A DNA stretch of 64,000 nt, taken from Crambe crambe (lineage: Eukaryota; Porifera; Demospongiae; Poecilosclerida; Crambeidae). Shown piece after piece: positions 57,301 through 64,000 of the stretch. The first letter of the stretch is position 1; every line of letters begins with the position of its first letter. Below the pieces are notes generated by a model. The model worked only from the letters and a program-made list of their open reading frames with translations, was not told the DNA's origin and did not search any database. The stretch is from contig OZ004587.1 in assembly GCA_963924555.1 (NCBI GenBank), positions 7,704,075 to 7,768,074 of the forward strand, read 5' to 3'. The translations under genes were made by a program, and so were the position numbers.

Positions 57301-58690
57301 CCCTTTTCAAGTGTGTACAAACTCTCTTCCTTTATAATTATGATTTCTTGGCTTTGATGTTGTTAGTAATTTGTACACAGGATAAAGGACACTACAAACC
57401 TCTCAACAAAAGGACAATTGAAAAGTACCTTTGTATATACACTCTATACAAAATAACCTCCAAAAGAGGACAACCTCTCTACAAAGGACAAAAGGATGGG
57501 TCCCAAATGTGTCCATTATTTGGAGGGTCCACTGCAACTATCATTGAATACGGCCTGTGTTTTATTTAGAGTATATTAGCATATAATATTGTTTGATTTC
57601 TAATGTCCTTCGACCCATTAAATTTTACTATGTCGTAAGAAATGAGTTGTATTCAGCACACAAAAGTGTGTTTCAACAACTCACATAACCTTATTCCACT
57701 ACCCACTTAAAGAAGAATTCATAACATTTCACTGCAGAAGAGAAGGAAGTCCATAGTTTAGTTATTGTTCTTGCAGTCGAGCAGGGAAGAATCTTGAAGC
57801 TCCGATAAAGAGAAGAGGATTAACTTCTCTACAAATGACAATCCCTTTCCCATAGTGTTAATACATTGTTTTTACCTACAAGACAACCTCCACAACCTCC
57901 GAAGAAAGGACAACCTTTCTACAAGACAACCTCCACTAAGTCCCGTTCCCATAGTGTTAATAACCTCCGAAGAGAGGACAAACCTTTCTACAAAGCGAAG
58001 TCCCTTTCCCATTGTGTTAATACACTCCTAAGAGAAATAACCAGACAACCCCCACCAAGGTCCCTTTCCCATAGTGTTAATACACTGTTTCCACCTCCAA
58101 AGAGAGGACAACCTTTCTACAAAGCGAAGTCCCTTTCCTACTGTGTTAATACACTGTTTCTACCTCCAAAGAGAGAACAACCTTTCTACAAAGTGAAGTC
58201 CCTTTCCCACTGTGTTAATGAGAAGATAACCAGACAACCCCCACCAAGGTCCCTTCCCCATAGTGTTAATACACTGTTTCCACCTCCAAAGAGAGGATAA
58301 CCTTTCTACAAAGCGAAGTCCCTTTCCCACTGTGTTAATACATTGTTTTTACCTCCAAAGAGAGGACAAGACAGCCTTCACCAAGTCCCTTTCCCATAGT
58401 GTTAATACGTGTTAATACAGGACAACCTCAGAATTGCACTGTGTAAGAGAAGCCATGAATTTCTCTTAACTAAATAATAGCATCTCCCCTTTCCACAGGC
58501 TGTCCCAGTCATAGGATCAATTTTCAAATCCCATGGAATGCACTATTAAGACACTTCACAGCTTCATTCCAGAACATAATTAATTGCGTAGTATAGGAAA
58601 ATGCCATCTAAAGTCTTTCTCTCTCTCCCCCTCTCTCCCTCTGCAGTTAATGAAGATGAATTCATGGCAATAATGACAGGAGACACTTAG
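54323..58690 (+). CDS. CETN3: Centrin-3
   Basis: Exons: 54323-54487, 54657-54771, 54826-55017, 58647-58690; 516 nt, 171 aa (human 167). A calcium-binding EF-hand protein of centrioles. EF-hands: [12 protein letters not shown] (complete loop), a second loop [12 protein letters not shown], a third [12 protein letters not shown], and a fourth DVDNDGEINEDE split across the last intron. The [17 protein letters not shown] basic N terminus and [20 protein letters not shown] are closest to the centrin-3 subgroup rather than centrin-1/2. The first ATG gives MSLSLKS, matching the usual MSLxLRS start. The last intron is 3.6 kb and full of repeats, and its 42-nt final coding exon would be easily missed. 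AATAAA lies 70 bp after the stop. Confidence 0.97.
55370..55500. repeat. Hairpin element in centrin-3 intron 3
   Basis: atttgggtataattgcat pairs with atgcaattatacccaaaa; the outer atcacatgct pairs roughly with agcacgtgat. Flanked at 55340 and 55720-55790 by an inverted pair related to the 4010-4190 hairpin. Confidence 0.8.
56095..56285. repeat. Tandem cagtatactaacagtacacaagtt array
   Basis: About eight degenerate 20-24 bp units. The same agtatact core as at 23715-23985. Confidence 0.88.
56590..56722 (+). mobile_element. MITE-like family A copy
   Basis: cacacttgggacccatcc left, core present, right terminus missing after cctctttcagag. Confidence 0.82.
57381..57534 (-). mobile_element. MITE-like family A copy
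   Basis: gataaaggacactacaaacc to tttggagggtccactg; nearly complete, reverse. Confidence 0.86.
57880..58435. repeat. Degenerate tandem array, about 8 units of 60-75 bp
   Basis: Units with acaacctttctacaaagcga, agtccctttcccat and gtgttaatacactgtttcc. The open frame at 57866-58300 follows the repeat and has no protein character. Confidence 0.9.
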
Positions 58691-58736
58691 CTAGAACACT
58701 CTTTTTCTTTTTCATCATGCATCATCATCATCTTAC

Positions 58737-58746
58737 GCGCATGCGC
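58737..58746. promoter_or_regulatory. GCGCATGCGC palindrome upstream of the GABA-B-like receptor
   Basis: Perfect palindrome, the same 10-mer as at 40891-40900, 59 bp before the receptor ATG and 47 bp after the centrin-3 stop. Confidence 0.55.
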
Positions 58747-58759
58747 AAATATCATGTAT

Positions 58760-58765
58760 AATAAA
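58760..58765 (+). terminator. Poly(A) signal AATAAA for centrin-3
   Basis: Canonical hexamer 70 bp after the centrin-3 stop and only 40 bp before the receptor start codon. Confidence 0.5.
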
Positions 58766-58805
58766 AGTATAAAGTGATAATAATCTAGCTAGACTTGTAG
58801 TGACA

Positions 58806-61800
58806 ATGAAGGCAATTCTGTGCTGCTTGATCTTTGCCATTGCCGCCTGCAGAGCGAGCGATGGAGCAAAATTCTACATCGGCGGACTATTTCCGAGCGA
58901 TGCGGAAGATCCGGACACCAGAATGGCCCTGGGGCAGTTACCAGAGCTTGCTGCGAAGTTAGCCGTCAGGCATGTGAATGAGATGAAAGTGTTGGTTGCT
59001 CACAACGTAAGCTTGGAGATGATATCCTTCAGTACTGCCTGCAATAAAGACGCTGGAATCTATGCCTACCTCCAATTGATGCAGAGTCTAAAGAGAAAAT
59101 CACAATCGAGTAAGTCAAGTAGAGAAAATTTGGCAACCATATAATATAATGCTCATGGCTAGCTATATAGCTAATAATGAACTTCTGGTAAAAGACACTC
59201 CAAAAGAGGACAAACCTCAATAAAAGAGCCTTTGCATAACAAAAGAGGACAACCCCAGTCTCTAAGGACAAAAGTCTGGGTCCCTAGTGTGCACATTGTT
59301 TGAAGGTTCCATAACAACTGTAGTTAAGTTTTCTCAAAACTCGTGCACAACTTGAAAGTTACTTTTGTTAGCTCAGTAGCCTTTTTTGGTCCCTTCAAAT
59401 CTCCTATTAATATCATTCAGATTCAATAGTATCAACATTCAGCAAAGATCCGCTACCCTATGTGGTCTTAGGTCCAGCCTGCAGTGAACCTTCCTACTTC
59501 ACAGCTACTCTCACCAGTCGCTACCTGAAGGACATACAAATATCATATGCTGCTAGAACACCTCTATTATCAGACATCACAAAGATCCCTTTCTTCTATC
59601 GGACCGTTCCTTCCTACTCTGCATACAACTGTGTGATATATGCGATTATGCAGCATTTTGATTGGTTGTTCCTCGGCGTCACACACGAAGATATCCCTCA
59701 TTTTACCCGATCTTTGGAAGACTTGAATTCACTCCTCACTGGAAACATGAACAGAAAGAATGAAGGAAGAAACAAAAAGACAAGAGAACGCACCACTCAA
59801 GAATCGCAAGCTGGAGTAATAGTATCTCTTGGGTTAAACTCCTTCCTGGAGAGAAGCACGAACTTTACATCAGATGCTCGCGTGTTTGTAGCCATGGTTC
59901 CAGAGGAGAGAGTAACTGATATGATGTGTGCTGCTTTCAGGCATGGAATGACCGGAGAGTTATTCCAGTGGATCTTATTGGGCAACTATGGAAACGACTG
60001 GTTGGATCAGATGAACAACTCACATTCAACAAAGATAAAGATCCGTTTAGAGAACGGTACGGAGACCAGTGGGTATTGTACTTACGATGAGCTGATACAA
60101 GCTGTCGAATCTGCTTTTATCCTCAGACACCATGTATCTCCAATGGAAAATCTTTCCAAGAACGAATCATTTTGGAGGGATTTTGAAGAGTTTGTCAACG
60201 AGACCTCTGAGATTGAATTCCAGAGTCGGCTAGCCACAAGAGTGGCACCTACCTACGATGCAGTCTGGATAACAGCACATGGTTTGAGATCCATGCTCGA
60301 CAGAGGGAGCAGCGCAATCGGTAATTTCAGTGGAAGTGGAATCAGTTATACAGACCAAAACAGCGACCAAAACACACTGGTTTTCCAGAACCTACCTCCA
60401 TCTGGATTACCTATAAGTCAGCTCACTGCTACTCTAAATTCTGCTATCGAACGGACCGATTTTAAAGGGATATCTGGAAGGATACGATTCAGTCCTACAA
60501 ATCACGACAAGTTAGGACAAATCACATACATCTTTCAGGTCCAATCTGGCTCGATGGTCCCCATCGGCATCCACAATGGGACCAACAGGAATCTCAACTT
60601 GTCTTATTATGGTAATGAGGTGAAATGGCAGGGGACACATCCTCCAAGAGATAGGCCAGTGGTTATAAGAAAGGTGTTCATGCTGTGGATGGTCTGTTCA
60701 ATGCTTGTTGTAGCAACGTTAGGGATGGTGCTAGTCACCTCTGTCATCATCGTGAATTGCATTTACCGGAAACATAAAGTGATAAAGGCCTCAAGTCCTT
60801 ACCTCAACTTTGTGATAGCTCTGGGCTGTGCCCTAGGATTCATCTCTGTCATCTTTCTGAGTCTGGACTACAGTTCTAGAAAAATTTCAACACGTGCTTA
60901 TCCATTTCTTTGCAACGTTCGACCGTGGTTACTAAGTATTGGATTCACACTTGCCTTTGGGACGATTTTTGTCAAAATGTGGCGCATCTACGTCATCTTT
61001 AGGAACCCCTGGACGAAAAAACGTCCCTACAAAGATCATGTTTTATTTGGTGTGGTGGCAGCACTGTTAATCTTTGATCTCATCACTTTGATTTTATGGA
61101 GAATACTTTCTCCTCTATCGCTCGAAAAGGTGAAAGAATTGGATTCTGGTTCTTTCATTGAAAATGAGTATATTTACTGTGTCTCTCTCGACTCTAACCG
61201 TTCTAACGTACCTTACTTCATCTGGATAGGCATTATAATCTTCCCCAAAACAATTCTCCTACTTTTCGGGATCTTTCTGGTGATCCAGACAAGAAAGATT
61301 AAAGCCAAGTTCTTTCGTGACTCAAAATTCACCGGCATTGCCATCTTTGGGTTTGTCATGACGTGTGGAGTGGGGGTCCCAGGTGCTTTCTTCTCAATGT
61401 TCTTCCTAGAGCCGGATCTTGGCTATCTCATGGCCACGGGGACGATAGAAATCTGCTCCTTTCTGATACTGGTAATGGTGTTTGTTCCGAAATTCATTCT
61501 CCTGAAGAAATACAAGAACAAAATACCCTCAGCGCTCCTCGTGGGACTCAATCCGAGCTTCAGGATACAGAAGCTGAGGAAAGTGAGCAACACTGCCATG
61601 CCTCCTCGGTTGACTTACTATAGCAGAGGGGCTAGTAACTCAGTACTCACTCACTATCATAACAGACGTAGAAACTCTTCCTCGACTTATTCTTCAGCAT
61701 CTTCTGCTTCATCGGGATCATTTTCACCTTCATTCAATGATATTAACATGAATACAGTCACTCGACGTAACAACTCAGTGGTGAGAAACCACAGGAGAAA

Positions 61801-62308
61801 GCGTTTTCTGAAACTGGACGACTGGGAGCCTGCTTTCGATCTCGGTGAAGGACAAGACCTAGAAACTCAAGAAGTTGAGGTCCATTTTGGCGACTGTAAA
61901 TGTATCACTTACATGGCCATTGAAGCTTCTACACATCGTGCAAGCATCGATACGATTAGATCATATGATTCTCGAGGAAGCATCATCACTACTATGACTG
62001 ATATTGATGAGAATGCAGAAGACTCTGCTATAGAATTCGTAGCACGTCAAAGAGATAATTCAACTTCTTCCACGCAGCAACTCACAAGTACATACTCTGT
62101 GATCTTGGAAGGCAATGAAGAGGAAGAGAATGATGATGATGACAGTGATGAAGTTGAGACGAGTGATTCTATGTTTCCAGCCATCATTGTACCCATGCAG
62201 CAGCAGGAGGAGGAGGAGGAGAACCGTGTGTGTGACGACAAGATGCCAAGTCGGAGTCCAAGGAGATTAACTATCGTTCCTTCACCGATACCTCCAGAGC
62301 TAATATGA
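58806..62308 (+). CDS. GABA-B-type (family C) metabotropic receptor
   Basis: Exons: 58806-59109 and 59421-62308; 3192 nt, 1063 aa. The start chosen gives a clean signal peptide (MKAILCCLIFAIAACRASDG). Residues about 20-480 are a Venus-flytrap ligand domain (FYIGGLFPS; VVLGPACSEPSYFTATLTS; FFYRTVPSYSAYNC). No nine-cysteine-rich domain lies between it and the membrane, which separates GABA-B-type receptors from glutamate and calcium-sensing receptors. Residues about 515-795 hold seven transmembrane helices (TM1 MLWMVCSMLVVATLGMVLV; ASSPYLNFVIALGC; KMWRIYVIFRNP; final VMVFVPKFILLKKY). The tail of about 270 residues has Ser-rich (SSTYSSASSASSGSFSPS) and acidic (EEEENDDDDSDE) tracts and no obvious GABBR-type coiled coil. 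The ligand is not predictable: sponge and placozoan genomes hold many such receptors. Only one intron, unlike its neighbours. A short Lys/Arg-rich, Asn-rich insertion (residues about 211-228) interrupts the ligand domain. Confidence 0.92.
59180..59312 (-). mobile_element. MITE-like family A copy
   Basis: acttctggtaaaagacactc to gtttgaaggttccat, inside the single intron of the receptor gene. Confidence 0.8.
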
Positions 62309-62361
62309 GATTAACAAGACCCCCTTTGCTAGTAGAGATTAGCAATTTCTCACTAGTAGAT

Positions 62362-62367
62362 AATAAA
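62362..62367 (+). terminator. Poly(A) signal AATAAA for the receptor gene
   Basis: AATAAA 54 bp after the receptor stop, in the 229-bp gap shared with the convergent Rab-like gene. Confidence 0.6.
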
Positions 62368-62536
62368 TATATTCATCCATCAGCACCAATTACCATTATC
62401 ATTGTTTATGTAGAGACACCTGGTAAAGGGTAGTCATCAGTAAAAATATAGTTTTGGCAACAATTTTCGGATGTTTTAAAAATTCACACTAATTATGACT
62501 TTAAAAAAGAAAAAGAAAAAAGAGATAGAAAAATTG

Positions 62537-63098
62537 CTAACATAAACAAGAAGATCCACCATCAGTTTCCTCGACGGGCAAAGTTTTTGTGAGTTTTATG
62601 CTTGGTCCATACATGTAGCTAGTGCTCTGCAAGTTCTGTTTGCTAAGAGAACACATCTCCTTCACTAGACAGTCGAATGCCTACCATGCAATAATGCAAA
62701 CAATAAATGAAGTGAAGATAACAATAGATGGAACCTCCGATATTAAAGGACACTCTGAAAGAGGACAAACCTCTCAACAAAGGACGATCTAAAAGTACCT
62801 TTGTATATACACTCTATACAAAATAACCTCCAAAAGAGGACAACCTATCTACCAAGGACAAAAGGATGGGTCCCACAAGTGTGTCCATTCTTCGGAGGTT
62901 CCACTGTGTTAACAATGCAATCACCCTGACCTCTTGAACTCCGTGACCTGTTCGTGCACTGATTTCAGCAAAGTGTGCCCCAAAATCCCTAGCCACCTCC
63001 TCCCCCGTGCTTTTCTCGATTTTTCTCTCCTCCTTCAGGTCTGACTTGTTAGCTAATATCAGTACGGCTGGTCTGTTTTCTGATTCACTACCTATATT
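62537..63098 (-). CDS. Rab-family small GTPase, last two coding exons only
   Basis: Exons, transcription order: 63098-62931 (56 codons) and 62680-62537 (47 codons plus TAG), both phase 0. The first carries the guanine-specificity motif NKSD (ILANKSDLKEER) and the SAK-like motif as ISARTG, giving the G4 and G5 boxes of a Ras-superfamily GTPase. The C terminus SSCLC ends in a CxC double-cysteine motif typical of geranylgeranylated Rab proteins, so the product should be membrane-anchored and act in vesicle traffic. The P-loop and switch exons (G1-G3) are not recognisable in 63099-64000 and probably lie beyond the window. The subfamily cannot be assigned from this part alone. Confidence 0.82.
62730..62907 (-). 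mobile_element. MITE-like family A copy, nearly full length
   Basis: ggaacctccgatattaaagg left end and cggaggttccactgtg right end are inverted. In the intron between the two Rab-like exons. Confidence 0.9.
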
Positions 63099-63208
63099 CT
63101 GCAATAACGATGACATCATCATCATTATGATTATTGTATCATTAGAAAACAAAACAGTCTTGCAATAAATATTATACTGGGGGAAACTTCCTAAGCGAGA
63201 ATACAACA

Positions 63209-63334
63209 GAGTGGAACCTCCGAATAATGGACACAATGAATTGGGACCCATCCCTTTGTCCTTTGTAGAGAGGTTGTCCTCTTTTGGAGGTTATTTTGTA
63301 TAGAGTGCATAATCGTTATCGGAGGTTCCACTGT
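63209..63334 (+). mobile_element. MITE-like family A copy, internally deleted
   Basis: gtggaacctccgaataatgg left, cggaggttccactgta right. The two ends are clear inverted repeats, with the right half of the core lost. Confidence 0.9.
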
Positions 63335-63365
63335 ATCGACTCAAAAAATGTACACCAAAAGAAAA

Positions 63366-63670
63366 TATCTAGAGACGGGTGACTTAGGTTAGGAGTGAAG
63401 TATGCTCATCTCTAGAGATGGGTGACTTAGGTTAGGAGTGAAGAATGCTCATCTCTAGAGATGGGTGACTTAGGTTAGGAGTGAGAGGCTTATAGTATGT
63501 ATGCTCATCACTAGAGATGGGTGACTTAGGCTAGGAGTGAAGTAGCTCATCTCTAGAGATGGGTGACTCAGGTTAGGAGTGAAGTAGCTCATCTCTAGAG
63601 ATGGGTGACTCAGGTTAGGAGTGAAGTATGCTCATCTCTAAAGATGGGTACTTAGGTTAGGAGTGAGAGG
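63366..63670. repeat. Tandem array, about 7 units of 41-56 bp
   Basis: Unit: tctagagatgggtgacttag, gttaggagtgaagtatgctc. Two units carry an extra aggcttatagtatg insertion. Confidence 0.93.
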
Positions 63671-63712
63671 CTTATAGCATGCTCATAATAGTATGCTCAG
63701 CTCTATATTATA

Positions 63713-63893
63713 CAGTGGAACCTCTGATGAAAGACACTCTGAAAGAGGACAAACCTCTCAACGAAGGATAATCTAAAAGTACCTTTGTATATACACTCTA
63801 TACAAAAAAACCTTCAAAAGAGGACAACCTCTCTACGAAGGATGAAAGGCTGGGTATCATGACTCCCAACAAGCATGCCCATTATTTGGAGGT
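63713..63893 (-). mobile_element. MITE-like family A copy
   Basis: acagtggaacctctgatgaa left end, tacactctatac core, attatttggaggtt right side. Confidence 0.87.
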
Positions 63894-64000
63894 TAATGTC
63901 AAAATTTTGCCACTCCTCCATCACATCCACAATCATTTCGGCAGCTATTTTGTAGTAAGTTGTCCACTAAGTCCAAACTGAAGGGGAAACCCCCATATTT

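Larger units (their letters stand above)
63099..64000. other. Repeat-rich probable Rab-like intron
   Basis: Contains two family A copies and a 43-bp tandem array. No further GTPase exon found by eye. Confidence 0.6.

Noticed and set aside
63895..63955. Possible upstream Rab-like exon (minus strand)
   Set aside because: An acceptor-like site and a short open frame exist, but the peptide does not match a switch or G3 region and no donor follows; the adjacent DNA is family A repeat.

Overview
This is a eukaryotic, almost certainly animal, genomic window. Nearly every gene is split by GT-AG introns, and the proteins are metazoan: a CH/coiled-coil/DIX protein of the Wnt pathway, a PWWP-IBD chromatin reader, cysteine dioxygenase, coronin, CEP152, centrin-3 and a GABA-B-type receptor. 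Short intergenic gaps, introns mostly of 60-1000 bp, and dense small hairpin (MITE-like) repeats and microsatellites suggest a compact early-branching animal genome, most likely a demosponge. The sponge assignment is inference from gene style, not proof.

Layout. 1-9457 (+): dixin-like gene (5' end not found). 9673-19791 (+): very large HDGF/LEDGF-type protein of 2519 aa. 20394-21778 (-): cysteine dioxygenase. 24525-27904 (+): coronin. 28590-29154: degenerate coding remnant. 29464-40801 (-): CEP152/Asterless homologue in 13 exons, whose 4.4-kb intron 7 carries hairpin elements and small membrane-protein ORFs on the other strand. 41102-41254 (+): 50-aa single-pass membrane microprotein divergent from CEP152. 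42941-54040 (-): 20-exon PH/RUN/SH3 protein of 1364 aa. 54323-58690 (+): centrin-3, divergent from it across 282 bp. 58806-62308 (+): GABA-B-like receptor starting 115 bp after the centrin-3 stop. 62537-63098 (-): C-terminal exons of a Rab-family GTPase.

I rebuilt exon chains by matching splice sites and phases. For all eight genes whose start and stop are both inside the window or whose first visible exon is in phase (dixin, HDGF-like, CDO, coronin, CEP152, RUN/SH3, centrin, receptor) the summed coding length is divisible by three with one terminal stop, which supports the models.

Functionally the window mixes signalling (dixin, GABA-B-like receptor, Rab), actin regulation (coronin), chromatin (HDGF/LEDGF), sulfur amino-acid metabolism (CDO) and centrioles (CEP152 and centrin-3, about 13.5 kb apart). 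Three promoters share a GCGCATGCGC-type palindrome. Non-coding space is dominated by one TA-flanked MITE-like family with about 18 copies, several other hairpin elements, tandem arrays, and CT/GT microsatellites that often lie directly at splice sites. I saw no tRNA, rRNA or CRISPR array.
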